Shown: positions 7,043 to 15,837 of the stretch, piece by piece
Position numbering within the stretch: the stretch's first letter is position 1
Layout of the letters: every line of letters begins with the position of its first letter
NCBI RefSeq assembly: GCF_000092225.1
Contig: NC_014158.1
Span: 558,001 to 622,000 of the forward strand
DNA: 64,000 nt
DNA from: Tsukamurella paurometabola DSM 20162
GTDB lineage: Bacteria; Actinomycetota; Actinomycetes; Mycobacteriales; Mycobacteriaceae
Reading direction: 5' to 3'
Made by a program: the position numbers and the translations under genes
Notes under the pieces: model-generated
What the model was told of the DNA's origin: nothing
What the model saw: the letters and a program-made list of their open reading frames with translations, nothing else
The model's database searches: none

Positions 7043-8245
7043 ATGACGGAGTTCAACGCCCTTCCCGACGGAGTCCACCCGGAGACGATCGGTGTTCGCG
7101 GCGGGTTGCTGCGCAGCAACCACGAGGAGACCTCCGAGGCGCTGTATCTCAACTCCGGGTACACCTACGACAGCGCCGAGGCCGCCGAGGCGGCGTTCAA
7201 CGGCGACATCGACCGGTTCGTTTACTCCCGTTACGGCAATCCGACGGTGGCAATGTTCCAGGAGCGGCTGCGGCTGCTCGAAGGTGCAGAGGCCTGTTTC
7301 GCGACCGCGTCGGGAATGTCGGCGGTGTTCACTGCGCTCGGCGCGCTGCTGCAGGCCGGCGACCGGCTGGTGGCGGCACGCTCGCTGTTCGGCTCCTGTT
7401 ACGTGGTGTGCAACGAGATCCTGCCGCGCTGGGGAATCGAGACGGTGTTCGTGGATGGCGAGGACCTTGCCCAGTGGGAGGAGGCGCTCAGCGTTCCGGC
7501 CCAGGCCGTGTTCTTCGAGACGCCGGCGAACCCGATGCAGGGTTTGGTGGATGTTCGCGCCGTCGCCGATCTCGCCCATGCGGCGGGCGCCCAGGTGGTG
7601 CTCGATGCCGGCTTCACGCCCGTCGGGTATCAGGACTGTTTCGGACTCGGTGCCGATGTGATCGTGCACTCGTCCACCAAGTCGATGGACGGACAGGGCC
7701 GCGTGATGGGCGGTGCGATCCTCGGTGCGTTCGATTACATCGATGGTCCGGTCAAGCAGCTCATGCGGCATACCGGCCCGGCGATGGCACCGTTCAACGC
7801 CTGGGTTCTGGTGAAGGCGCTGGAGACGCTGGACCTGCGCGCCGAGCGGATCAGTGCGAATGCGCAGAAGGTGGCGGAATTTCTCGACGCCGATCCGCGC
7901 GTATCGAAGGTGCTCTACCCGTTCCTGCCCTCGCACCCGCAGCACGAGCTGGCCACGCGGCAGATGAAGGCCGGCGGTACGGTGATCACCCTGGAACTCG
8001 CGGATTCCGATGTGCGCGGTAAGGATCGGGCCTTCCAGTTCCTCAACCGGCTCCAGGTGATCGACATCTCCAACAACTTCGGCGATGCCAAGTCGCTGAT
8101 CACCCACCCCGCCACCACCACGCACCGGGCAACCGGACCGGAGGGGCGGGCGAAGATCGGCCTCACCGATTCCATGCTGCGCCTGTCGGTGGGGCTGGAG
8201 AACGTGGACGATCTGATCGCCGATCTGGACCGCGCACTGGGCTGA
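7043..8245 (+). CDS. metZ: O-succinylhomoserine sulfhydrylase MetZ
   Basis: PLP enzyme of the Cys/Met metabolism family making homocysteine from O-succinylhomoserine and sulfide. 400 residues, the usual length. Visible motifs: YSRYGNPTVAMFQERL, cofactor-stacking region ATASGMSAVFTALGAL, ETPANPMQGLVDVRAVADLAH, the Schiff-base lysine in VHSSTKSMDGQGRVMGG, and the C-terminal LRLSVGLENVDDLIADL. ATG 7043 sits nine bases after the rhodanese stop, so the two are co-transcribed. The choice of O-succinyl rather than O-acetyl substrate rests on mycobacterial MetZ precedent. Confidence 0.9.
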   Translation: MTEFNALPDGVHPETIGVRGGLLRSNHEETSEALYLNSGYTYDSAEAAEAAFNGDIDRFVYSRYGNPTVAMFQERLRLLEGAEACFATASGMSAVFTALGALLQAGDRLVAARSLFGSCYVVCNEILPRWGIETVFVDGEDLAQWEEALSVPAQAVFFETPANPMQGLVDVRAVADLAHAAGAQVVLDAGFTPVGYQDCFGLGADVIVHSSTKSMDGQGRVMGGAILGAFDYIDGPVKQLMRHTGPAMAPFNAWVLVKALETLDLRAERISANAQKVAEFLDADPRVSKVLYPFLPSHPQHELATRQMKAGGTVITLELADSDVRGKDRAFQFLNRLQVIDISNNFGDAKSLITHPATTTHRATGPEGRAKIGLTDSMLRLSVGLENVDDLIADLDRALG

Positions 8246-8270
8246 TTCTGGGGCGGGTGGTAGCTGCGCG

Positions 8271-8936
8271 TCAGTCGTCGATCGCGTTCCGCCACAGTCG
8301 TACCGCCGGCGCCGACACGGGGGAGCACCAGCCGTTCGGGCGTGCTCCGCTGCCGACGTGAAAGCCGTCGATGCCTGCGGCCCGCAGGCGCGGGAGATGA
8401 TCGATCCGCAGACCGCCGCCGACCAGGATCCGCTGCGGCCCTGGTTCTTCGGTGAGGAGAACGTCGATCCCCGCATCCACTCCGTCGGCGGCGCCCGCGG
8501 TGAGAATCGCGTCCAACCCGGTGAGTCCGGAGATGCTTGCCCGCAGGTCGTCTCGGTTCGAGCAGTGATCGATGGCGCGGTGGAAAGTCCAGGGGGCGCC
8601 GTGGAGCTCGTGCACGATCCGTTCGATCGTCGCAAGGTCTGGGGAACCGTCGGGGGCGAGGAAGCCGAGTACGAACTCGTCGGCGCCCGCGTCGTGCAGC
8701 ATGTTCGCACGGCGGAGCAGTTCATCGACATCGCCCACCGCGAAGCCCGCGCTCAGTCGCAGCATCACGCGCACCGGGATATCCACGGCCCCAAGGACCG
8801 CGGTCACGGTGGGTGCTTCGGGAGTGAGTCCGTCCGCCGCCATATCGGCGACCAGCTCCACCTGATCGGCCCCGCCCTCCTGCGCCGCGACAGCGTCGGC
8901 CGCGGTGAGGGCGATGACTTCGAGGAGTCCGGTCAC
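8271..8936 (-). CDS. cutC: CutC family protein
   Basis: TIM-barrel protein of the CutC family, historically linked to copper homeostasis though the biochemical role is unsettled. Start chosen at GTG 8934-8936 (MTGLLEVIALTAADAVAAQEGG), the normal CutC beginning; ATG 8958-8960 would add eight residues and overlap the upstream gene by 11 bases. Family motifs: GADQVELVADMAADGLTP, RVMLR, GADEFVLGFLAPDG, WTFHRAIDHC and ILTAGAADGVDAGI. 221 residues, near family length. Directly downstream of the DUF222/HNH gene on the same strand. Confidence 0.82.
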   Translation of the reverse strand: MTGLLEVIALTAADAVAAQEGGADQVELVADMAADGLTPEAPTVTAVLGAVDIPVRVMLRLSAGFAVGDVDELLRRANMLHDAGADEFVLGFLAPDGSPDLATIERIVHELHGAPWTFHRAIDHCSNRDDLRASISGLTGLDAILTAGAADGVDAGIDVLLTEEPGPQRILVGGGLRIDHLPRLRAAGIDGFHVGSGARPNGWCSPVSAPAVRLWRNAIDD

Positions 8937-8949
8937 GACGTCAGAGTAC

Positions 8950-10170
8950 TCACGCCGCATGCGGCGGTGCGGTGGATCGGTGGAGATGTCCTGTCGGGGT
9001 GCGGGTTTCGACGGTGTGCCGCCCGCTCGGATCGTCGACGGTGCGGCTGGACCAACCCGCGGCTTCTTTGGCGTAGTTGCACGCGGCGCACAGTCCCTGC
9101 CCGTTGTGCAGGCTGGTGGCGCCACCGTGGGCGTGTGCGGTGATGTGGTCGGTGTGCGCGATCGGGGCGTCGCAGTACGGGGTGCGGCAGTACCGATCCC
9201 GCGCTGCGATCAGCTCCGCCAGCCCGGCTGGGAACAGCCGGGAGCGGGAATCGAGCCCGACGACCGCACCCGAGTCCGGTTGCACGTAGAGGCGTTTGAC
9301 CCATCCGATCGCCTTCTCCGACGCTCTGCCGACGAGGTGCCGGGCGATCTCTGCCGGCAGTGTGCCGCCGCCGGTCAGGTGCGCGATCCCCGACTCCTCA
9401 CCCAGGAGAACGGTGGCGGGCATGGTCAGATTCACCGTGACCGGCACACCGTCCGCGGCGTCGCGGCCGGTGATCCGCGCGAACGCGGTGTCGGCCATGA
9501 TCTGCCCGCGACTGCGTGATTCGCCGGGTGTGCCGAAGACGCTGTCGGCGGCCGTCTTCACCGCTGCGTACAGGCCCACGGCTTGGGCGACCGGCAGCAG
9601 GATCGATACCCGCGCCATGCAGTCCGGTGCCGGACGGATCGTGACCCGACGATCTTTCGCCGCCAGCGCCGCACGGTCGACCGTGGCCTGCGCGTCGAGT
9701 TGATAGGAGACTTCCTTCACCCGATCCTGCAACCGTTTCAGCCCGAGCCCCGACGCCGCGAAACCTTCCCCGCACAGCACGGTATCGGCCTCGCCTTTCA
9801 AGCGTGGTTCCAGATGCGAAACACCGGCGACGATCACCTCCACCGCCTCCGGAGAGATATCTCCATCACGCAATCGGGACAAGGTGGCCGGCAGGTCGCG
9901 TTCGAGGGTCTTCGCCCGCGACAGCATCGCCGTCGCCCGGTGCGGCGAGACCCGCAGCGCGAGCGCCACCTCGGACGCGACACCGGCCTCCCACCGCTCC
10001 TGTGCCACCCCGGCGGCGATCCGCTCACACACCCGAGTGCGCAACAGCTCGACGATCAACCGGTACTGATTGAACACCACCCGCGCCCGCAACCGCTCCA
10101 GTTCACCGAGTCCTGCGATCACCTCGCCACCCGCCGCGCTGGAACTGACGTCTTCTACTTCCATGCTCAC
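8950..10170 (-). CDS. DUF222 / HNH endonuclease-domain protein (13E12-like)
   Basis: 406 residues with the arrangement of the actinobacterial 13E12 repeat family: a helical DUF222 region over roughly residues 20-330 and a C-terminal HNH motif with zinc-type cysteines, CRTPYCDAPIAHTDHI then AHGGATSLHNGQGLCAACN. These genes are multi-copy in mycolata and tend to spread within genomes; activity is not established. Start ATG 10168-10170, with a second ATG two codons later. The promoter region holds one copy of the 45-bp direct repeat also found at 11536, suggesting the second copy marks a lost or moved element. Confidence 0.8.
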   Translation of the reverse strand: MSMEVEDVSSSAAGGEVIAGLGELERLRARVVFNQYRLIVELLRTRVCERIAAGVAQERWEAGVASEVALALRVSPHRATAMLSRAKTLERDLPATLSRLRDGDISPEAVEVIVAGVSHLEPRLKGEADTVLCGEGFAASGLGLKRLQDRVKEVSYQLDAQATVDRAALAAKDRRVTIRPAPDCMARVSILLPVAQAVGLYAAVKTAADSVFGTPGESRSRGQIMADTAFARITGRDAADGVPVTVNLTMPATVLLGEESGIAHLTGGGTLPAEIARHLVGRASEKAIGWVKRLYVQPDSGAVVGLDSRSRLFPAGLAELIAARDRYCRTPYCDAPIAHTDHITAHAHGGATSLHNGQGLCAACNYAKEAAGWSSRTVDDPSGRHTVETRTPTGHLHRSTAPPHAA

Positions 10171-10183
10171 ACACTACGACCAC

Positions 10184-10232
10184 CGACTGACAAGTTTCCC
10201 ACTTGAAACATCAACCTATTCAGCAGTTTTCA
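10184..10232 (+). repeat. direct repeat copy 1 (degenerate parS-like)
   Basis: Aligns with 11536-11583: shared CGACTGACAA, then ACTTGAAACAT, ACC, ATTCAG, and a T-rich end. Only the right half (ACTTGAAACA) of the parS-like palindrome is intact here. It lies just upstream of the DUF222/HNH gene. Confidence 0.6.
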
Positions 10233-10287
10233 GTTCGACCGATCACCCCCGTGGCATGGAGAGGCTTGATCGCTTAGCGTTCATGCC

Positions 10288-10965
10288 ATGCGCTCACAGA
10301 AGGCTGAGAACGTGCGATCCCACACGGAGCGGGCATCGTCGAAGCGCGACCTGGCCGGGATCCAGCGGCCGACAGCGGCGGACATCGCGGAGTTCGACGC
10401 CGCGTGGACGAGGATCCTCGGTGACACTCCCTTGCGTGCGATCGACCTTCGCGGCGTACACAACAGCAGGTGGGTACGGCTGCACAGTCTCCCGGGGAGC
10501 AAGCGCTATGCGGATACTGAGGAGGAGTATGCCGAGCTGCTGCGGCGCTACTTCGCCGTTCTCGACGAGCTACGCGGGGACGAGGAGATCCTGACTGTGG
10601 TGACATGTTCGTTCTCGTTCGCGATGTCGCCGCGCCCCGTCCGCCGCTCGTCGCTGCTGACCGGTTTGCTTCCACGTCCACGCTATTGGCGCAGCGTCTC
10701 GGAGGGCGAGGACGAGGGAGAGGAACAGGCCTGGGCTCACCTGTACGTGCACCGTGTCCACCGACACGCACCGGCCTTGCGGGAACTGTTTCGCGCCGTC
10801 GCCGACGAACGCGCCTTCGACGTCATGGTGACGGACTCGGCCGTCTCTTGGGTCCACCACCCTTACGACGGCGGCTCAGACCTCATCCTGGCGACACCAG
10901 CTGAACGAGATCGAGTGTCCGAGCTGTTCGCGCAGTGGCGCTCGCCCTGGGACCATGGGCTCTAG
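10288..10965 (+). CDS. DUF3885-like protein of unknown function
   Basis: 225 residues. Distinctive segments are VRLHSLPGSKRYADTEEEYAELLRRYFAVLDEL in the first half (about residues 63-95) and a C-terminal VSWVHHPYDGGSDLIL. The combination of a LHSLP..KRY..EEEY block with a terminal HPYDGG block matches proteins I know as DUF3885; this is recalled, not searched. No membrane segment or signal peptide. It is followed after nine bases by a GNAT gene (AGGAGGA overlaps its stop), so the pair forms an operon inside the 45-bp direct repeats. Function unknown. Confidence 0.6.
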   Translation: MRSQKAENVRSHTERASSKRDLAGIQRPTAADIAEFDAAWTRILGDTPLRAIDLRGVHNSRWVRLHSLPGSKRYADTEEEYAELLRRYFAVLDELRGDEEILTVVTCSFSFAMSPRPVRRSSLLTGLLPRPRYWRSVSEGEDEGEEQAWAHLYVHRVHRHAPALRELFRAVADERAFDVMVTDSAVSWVHHPYDGGSDLILATPAERDRVSELFAQWRSPWDHGL

Positions 10966-10974
10966 GAGGAAGTT

Positions 10975-11499
10975 GTGGACGACCTGAACCTGTGCCGCCC
11001 CACCGAGGCCGATGTAGCGGACCTGCATGTCATCGTCTCCGACCCGAGGGTGTGGACCCACTATCCGAGTTTGCGCCCCTCATCGATCGACCAGACCCGG
11101 TCGCTGGTGAACAGGTGGATGATGCAGTGGGAGGTCGACGGCCTCGGCCCCTCGATCGTGCGAAATCGCGATTCGATCATCGGCTACGGCGGATGTGATC
11201 GTCGCCGTGGCGCATTCTGGAACCTCGGATATCGCCTCGCTGCGGACGTGCAGGGGCGAGGTTTGGCCACGATGATTGCGCAAGCGGCGGTCGATGCCGC
11301 GCGACGGCATGACGATTCACTCCCGGTGGTCGCCTACCTCGTCGAACACAATCGTGCCTCCGCGCGGGTGGCGGAGAAGGTCGGCCTGTCGCTCGTCCAC
11401 CGCGCACCGGATGCGGGCAATCCGGACCCGACGGTGATCAGGCTGGTTTTCGCAGACCGTCCTCTGACAGCGGAGGAACTCTCCGCTGTCGTCGAGTGA
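10975..11499 (+). CDS. GNAT-family N-acetyltransferase (RimJ/RimL type)
   Basis: 174-residue acetyl-CoA-dependent acyltransferase. N-terminal LCRPTEADVADLHVIVSDPRVWTHYP is the usual RimJ-like opening; the acetyl-CoA loop is LAADVQGRGLATMIAQAAV (Q/RxxGxG/A at about residues 94-99), followed by VAYLVEHNRASARVAEKVGL, the conserved N.AS.rv.eK.G strand-helix. GTG 10975 has AGGAGGA four bases upstream, at the stop of the preceding gene. Acceptor unknown: ribosomal proteins, antibiotics and small amines are all possible. Confidence 0.82.
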   Translation: MDDLNLCRPTEADVADLHVIVSDPRVWTHYPSLRPSSIDQTRSLVNRWMMQWEVDGLGPSIVRNRDSIIGYGGCDRRRGAFWNLGYRLAADVQGRGLATMIAQAAVDAARRHDDSLPVVAYLVEHNRASARVAEKVGLSLVHRAPDAGNPDPTVIRLVFADRPLTAEELSAVVE

Positions 11500-11535
11500 C
11501 AATAGAGGATGCTCGGAATGCAAGGCCACGAGCGC

Positions 11536-11583
11536 CGACTGACAACTGTTTCACTTGAAACATGGACCAATTCAGTGGCTTTT
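11536..11583 (+). repeat. direct repeat copy 2 with parS-like 16-mer
   Basis: Contains TGTTTCACTTGAAACA at 11547-11562, which differs at one position from the bacterial parS consensus TGTTTCACGTGAAACA. The flanks match copy 1 at 10184. It lies between the GNAT gene and the convergent TetR gene. Confidence 0.55.
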
Positions 11584-11592
11584 GCGTAGACG

Positions 11593-12171
11593 TCAGCGGA
11601 ATACACGGTCGAGGTGATAGCTCGCGATCGCGACGGCCCGGTCGGCGGTGTGATGGCCGAGTAGCACTGCGGTGCTGAGGCCGTTGCACAGGGAGATCAG
11701 CGCGTCGGTCTCTGCCTCCGGGTCGGCATCGGGCGGGAGGTCGGCGGCGCGAAAGGTGTCGAGAACCGTCGACCTCAGTCGCGTGAGCCCGCCAGCGAGG
11801 GGTTCGGCGGCGAGTTCCGTATCCGTCCGCGCCAGTTCGCCGAATGCGGCGCTGACCCGATAGAAGTCTGTGCTCTCCGGATCGGTTGGTAGGGCTTCGG
11901 ATATGAAGGCGTGCAACATCGCTCGCGGATCGGCGGTATTCGACAGCCGTGCACGCCAGCGGGCGTTCGACTGCTCCTCCAGTCGCCGCATGGCGCCGAT
12001 CAGCAACCCGTGCTTGTTCTCAAAGTAGTACTGCACGAGCCGCAGCGACACTCCCGCCTCCGCCGCGACCGCTCGCATCGTCACGGCCTGCAGGCCGTCG
12101 CGTGCAGCGATGCGAGCCACGGCGTCGGTCAGCTCCGAGCGTCGTTCGCCATGGTCGACGGTGCGCGGCAC
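11593..12171 (-). CDS. TetR-family repressor of the adjacent MFS gene
   Basis: 192 residues; N-terminal helix-turn-helix MRAVAAEAGVSLRLVQYYFENKHGLL (about residues 31-56), and a helical ligand domain ending TADRAVAIASYHLDRVFR. It is divergent from the MFS transporter remnant with a 23-bp palindromic operator between them, the standard layout for a drug-efflux repressor controlling itself and the pump. The regulator is intact although the pump is frameshifted. Confidence 0.85.
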   Translation of the reverse strand: MPRTVDHGERRSELTDAVARIAARDGLQAVTMRAVAAEAGVSLRLVQYYFENKHGLLIGAMRRLEEQSNARWRARLSNTADPRAMLHAFISEALPTDPESTDFYRVSAAFGELARTDTELAAEPLAGGLTRLRSTVLDTFRAADLPPDADPEAETDALISLCNGLSTAVLLGHHTADRAVAIASYHLDRVFR

Positions 12172-12194
12172 GAACCCTCCTTTGTTGATATATT

Positions 12195-12217
12195 TGTATC
12201 ACATGCGTAATGATACA
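12195..12217. promoter_or_regulatory. TetR operator between divergent tetR and MFS genes
   Basis: Perfect 7-bp arms TGTATCA (12195-12201) and TGATACA (12211-12217) around a 9-bp spacer, in an AT-rich patch (12181-12220) that also holds likely -10 sequences for both genes. Confidence 0.65.
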
Positions 12218-12238
12218 TCTGACGTATGAAGGAGGGGC

Positions 12239-13583
12239 GTGCGCGGAAGTGTTCTCGTCGCCGTGTGTCTCGCGCAGCTGGTGATCACGCTCGACGTGTC
12301 CGTCGTTAACGTCGCGCTACCGTCCGTGCGCGAGGACCTCGGGCTCACCACGATCACGCAGCAGTGGGTCGTGACCGCGTCCCTACGCCGGCTTTCTGCT
12401 GGTCGGCGGCCGACTCTCCGATGTCCTCGGCGTCCGGGCTGCCTTCGTGACCGGATCCGCGGCGTTCGCAGCGGCGAGCCTGCTCGCAGGCGCTGCGCCG
12501 ACCGCTGAGGTGCTGCTCGTCGGGCGCTGCGCCCAGGGCGCCGCCGCGGCGGTCCTCGCTCCCGCGACGCTCGCCACAATCACGTCGGTCTTCGTCGACG
12601 ATCGGACGCGCACATCGGCCATGGCCTGGTGGAGCGCCATGAGCATTGCTGGTGGCGCCGCCGGGAACGTGCTCGGTGGCTTGCTCACCGAGCACGCCGG
12701 ATGGCGCGCGACGCTGCTGATCAACGTGCCGTTGGGTGTCGTCGCCCTCGTGCTCGCCGTGCGGGCCGTACCGGGCCGGGTGAGCGGCCCGCGCCCCGGT
12801 ATCGACGGAGTGCCTGCCGCGGCGGTCACCGCCGGGCTTTTCGCCCTCGCCTACGCGGTGAGCGCAGCGGGGCAGCGGGAATTCGCCGACGCCGGGGTGG
12901 CTGCGAGCCTCGGCGCGATACTGGTCGGCGCGTTCGTCGTGCGCGACCGGCGCTCTGCGTATCCGCTCGTACCGCGTGAGGTCTTCCTGTCGCGGCCGAT
13001 CCGCTGGGGCAACGCCGGGGTGTTCCTGGCCGGCGCCGCGTTGGTGCCGATGTGGATGTTTCTCAGCCTGCAGATGCAGGAGGTTCTCGGATACACGCCC
13101 TCGCAGGCGGGGCTGGGGTTCCTGCCGCACACACTGATTCAGCTCGCGGTCGGTCTCCGCGTGGCGCCCGCGCTGATGCGTCGGGTCAGCGCACCCGTGT
13201 TGATCGCGACCGGTGCCGCGTCGACGGCGGCCGGGTTCCTGGTCCAGAGTCGCCTCGAATCCGGCGACACCTACCTCGGTGCGGTGTTCGTTCCCGCCGT
13301 CTTCATCGCGGTCGGCGCCGGACTGTTCACGCTCCCGCTGACGAAGGCCGCGGTGGCTTGCGCACCGGCAGGTGCCGTTGGATTGGTGTCGGGAATCATG
13401 AACTGCACCAAACAAGTCGGTGCCGGATTGGGCCTATCCGCGCTCGTCGCGGCGACCGGGTCCATCCCTGGGGATGTGGCTGCCTACCGCCTCGCCTTCC
13501 ACATCATGGCCGCGCTCATCGGCACTGTGGCGATCGGTGCTCTCGCTGCGCGGCGTCGGTCGGTGTTCGCAGGTACCGATTGA
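12239..13583 (+). pseudogene. MFS drug transporter, frameshifted
   Basis: Two overlapping frames rebuild one DHA2-like transporter. Frame one from GTG 12239 (GGAGGGG just upstream) gives membrane helix 1 with LDVSVVNVALPSVREDLGL and QQWVVTA; the continuation LLVGGRLSDVLGVRAAF and the remaining helices are in the next frame, open to 13583. The break lies at about 12375-12395, where the usual Y-S-L-T-YAGF segment is shortened, so a small deletion (net two bases, or eight) fits. The rest looks intact, including a C-terminal GLFTLPLTKAAVA helix. It may be a young pseudogene or a sequencing error; the repressor and operator are preserved. Confidence 0.75.
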
Positions 13584-13627
13584 AAAGTCCATGGACGGGT
13601 GCCATTCGGTTGGCTACTGTGCACCGC

Positions 13628-13696
13628 ATGGTTATGCGCGAACTCCCCGAACTGCGGCAGTGCTACTTCTGCCGCCGGTTCGGTATGTCCGCATAA
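13628..13696 (+). CDS. putative 22-aa Cys-containing leader peptide upstream of rtcB
   Basis: ATG 13628 to TAA 13694-13696; the peptide ends in the stretch QCYFCRRFGMSA, with two Cys codons close together. It sits 101 bases upstream of rtcB with no other gene between. The Shine-Dalgarno is weak. Short Cys-bearing ORFs act as cysteine-sensing attenuators in mycobacteria; a link to rtcB would be unusual, so this could be coincidence. Confidence 0.3.
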   Translation: MVMRELPELRQCYFCRRFGMSA

Positions 13697-13797
13697 CCTG
13701 CGGCACCCCGGGCCGTCGCTCCACCGCCGACCCGGTTCTCACGCGTGACGCGCACGATCGCTCGGGTCGGTGATCATCACACCGAGACGAGAAAGAC

Positions 13798-14964
13798 ATG
13801 GAGAAGATCAGTAAGTCCTTGGTCTCGTGGGCGTCCATCCTGGACGAGAAGACCCGCGAGCAGGCGATCACCACGGCGAAGCTGCCGTTCATCTACCCGC
13901 ACATCGCGTTGATGCCCGACGCCCACCTGGGCAAGGGCGCCACCGTCGGCTCGGTCATCCCGAGCCTCGGCGCCGTCATCCCCGCGGCGGTCGGCGTCGA
14001 CATCGGATGCGGCATGATCGCGGTCCGCACCCAGTTCACGAAGTCCGACCTTCCAGACGACCGCGCGACGGTGCGTGAGGCCATCGAGCGGGCGGTCCCG
14101 CTGTCTCCGGGCCGTTACAACACGAAGGTGGTGGCCACGGCGGAGCCGCGGATCGCGGAGCTGATCGCACTCGCCGAACGCGCGGAGTTCGATCCCGCGC
14201 AGTACGCCGGGAACTGGGCGCTGCAGCTGGGCACCCTCGGCGGCGGAAACCACTTCATCGAGATCAGCCTCGACGAGGACGACACCGTGTGGGCCTTCCT
14301 GCACTCCGGATCCCGTGGCGTGGGCAACAAGATCGCCCAGCAGCACATTGCCGTCGCGACCCGCCTCTGCAGGCAGTGGTGGATCGATCTGCCGGACCCG
14401 GACCTGGCCTACCTGGTCGAAGGCACGCCCGAGTTCCGCAGGTACATCGCCGAGCTGAAGTGGGCGCAGCACTTCGCGCTGCTCAACCGCGAGGAGATGA
14501 TGGACCGGGTGATCCGGCAACTCGGGGAGTGGGTGGGCACGCCCGTCTCCGAGGCCGAGAGGATCAACTGCCACCACAACTTCACCAAGCGGGAGAAGCA
14601 CTTCGGCAAGGAGGTGTGGGTATCGAGGAAGGGGGCGATCGAGGCCGCCGAGGGCAAGCTCGGCCTGATCCCGGGCTCGATGGGTACCGCGTCCTACATC
14701 GTCGAGGGCAGGGGCTTCCCGCCGTCGCTGAACAGCTCACCGCACGGCGCGGGCAGGGAGTACTCCCGGTCCGCGGCGCGCAGGACGTTCACGCACGAGC
14801 AACTGCGGGAGGCCATGGCCGGGATCGAGTTCCGTGATAGCGCGGACTTCGTCGACGAGATCCCGCAGGCGTACAAGCCGATCGACAGGGTGATGACCGA
14901 TGCGGCCGAGCTGGTGACGGTGCGCGCCGTGCTGCGGCAGATCGTCAACGTCAAGGGGCAGTGA
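13798..14964 (+). CDS. rtcB: RtcB-family RNA ligase
   Basis: Joins RNA 2',3'-cyclic phosphate or 3'-phosphate ends to 5'-OH ends using GTP and Mn2+, in RNA repair or tRNA maintenance. 388 residues, the compact bacterial form. Conserved blocks: PDAHLGKGATVGSV, GVDIGCGM (the metal-binding Cys), LGGGNHFIE, HSGSRGVGN, NCHHNF, SRKGAI, PGSMGTASYIV and SSPHGAGREYSR, with the guanylylated His expected in SSPHGAGRE. It has no archease gene next to it. AGACGAGAAAG upstream is a modest ribosome site; a perfect 18-bp terminator follows. Monocistronic. Confidence 0.92.
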   Translation: MEKISKSLVSWASILDEKTREQAITTAKLPFIYPHIALMPDAHLGKGATVGSVIPSLGAVIPAAVGVDIGCGMIAVRTQFTKSDLPDDRATVREAIERAVPLSPGRYNTKVVATAEPRIAELIALAERAEFDPAQYAGNWALQLGTLGGGNHFIEISLDEDDTVWAFLHSGSRGVGNKIAQQHIAVATRLCRQWWIDLPDPDLAYLVEGTPEFRRYIAELKWAQHFALLNREEMMDRVIRQLGEWVGTPVSEAERINCHHNFTKREKHFGKEVWVSRKGAIEAAEGKLGLIPGSMGTASYIVEGRGFPPSLNSSPHGAGREYSRSAARRTFTHEQLREAMAGIEFRDSADFVDEIPQAYKPIDRVMTDAAELVTVRAVLRQIVNVKGQ

Positions 14965-14982
14965 CAACGGCGCTCACGACAT

Positions 14983-15022
14983 CGGGTCGTTCGGGTACCA
15001 GCGGTGGTACCCGAACGACCCG
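14983..15022. terminator. bidirectional terminator between rtcB and HAD gene
   Basis: Perfect 18-bp inverted repeat (14983-15000 with 15005-15022) with a four-base GCGG loop between convergent genes. Confidence 0.8.
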
Positions 15023-15033
15023 AACGTCCTTGA

Positions 15034-15819
15034 CTACGCGGGGAACGGAGTGTCCGTGCCGCCCACCAGATCCGCCACGGAGTCGATGATCCGGGTGGGC
15101 CGGTACGGATACAGCGTCACCGACTCGCGCGACGAGATGCCTGTGAGTACCAGGACGGTTTGGAGGCCCGCCTCCAGACCGCAGACGATGTCGGTGTCCA
15201 TCCGGTCACCGATCATCAACGTGTCCTCCGAATGCGCACCGAGCGCCCGCAGAGCCGAGCGCATCATCAGCGAATTCGGCTTGCCCACGTAATAGGGCGA
15301 CCGGCCGGTGGCCTCGCGAATCAGCGCGGCCACCGCGCCGGTGGCGGGGAGCGAGCCCTCCTTCGACGGCCCCGTTGGGTCCGGATTCGTGGCGATGAAC
15401 CGTGATCCGCGCTCGATCAGCCGGATCGCCGTGGTGATCGCCTCGAAGGAGTAGTTCCGCGTCTCACCGAGGACGACGTAGTCGGGATCGTTCTCGGTGA
15501 GCACGTACCCCACCTCGTGCAGCGCCGTGGTGAGACCTGATTCGCCGACCACGTAGGCCGTTCCGCCCGGCCGCTGCTCCTGCAGGAATTTGGCGGTCGC
15601 CAACGCCGACGTCCAGATCCTTCGCTCGGGGATGTCCAATCCCGTCGCCAGCAGCCGGGCGCGCAGGTCCCGCGGCGTGCGAATCGAGTTGTTGGTCAGC
15701 ACCATGTAGGGCGTGTCGTTCGCGGTGAGTTCCGCGAGGAAGGCGTCCGCTCCCGGGATCAGGTGATCCTCGTGGATCAGGACTCCGTCCATGTCCATCA
15801 GATAGTGCCACTGCTCCAT
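15034..15819 (-). CDS. HAD-IIA family phosphatase (NagD-like)
   Basis: 261-residue HAD hydrolase with the C2B cap of the NagD group. Motif I is [17 protein letters not shown] (nucleophile Asp near residue 9), motif II VLTNNS (about 41-46), motif III lysine in GKPN, motif [18 protein letters not shown]. It probably dephosphorylates nucleotide or sugar phosphates; members remove damaged metabolites. Start ATG 15817-15819. It is 18 bases downstream of dps on the same strand, so read-through is possible. The substrate cannot be deduced. Confidence 0.87.
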   Translation of the reverse strand: MEQWHYLMDMDGVLIHEDHLIPGADAFLAELTANDTPYMVLTNNSIRTPRDLRARLLATGLDIPERRIWTSALATAKFLQEQRPGGTAYVVGESGLTTALHEVGYVLTENDPDYVVLGETRNYSFEAITTAIRLIERGSRFIATNPDPTGPSKEGSLPATGAVAALIREATGRSPYYVGKPNSLMMRSALRALGAHSEDTLMIGDRMDTDIVCGLEAGLQTVLVLTGISSRESVTLYPYRPTRIIDSVADLVGGTDTPFPA

Positions 15820-15837
15820 GGTGCTGAATCTACGCCG

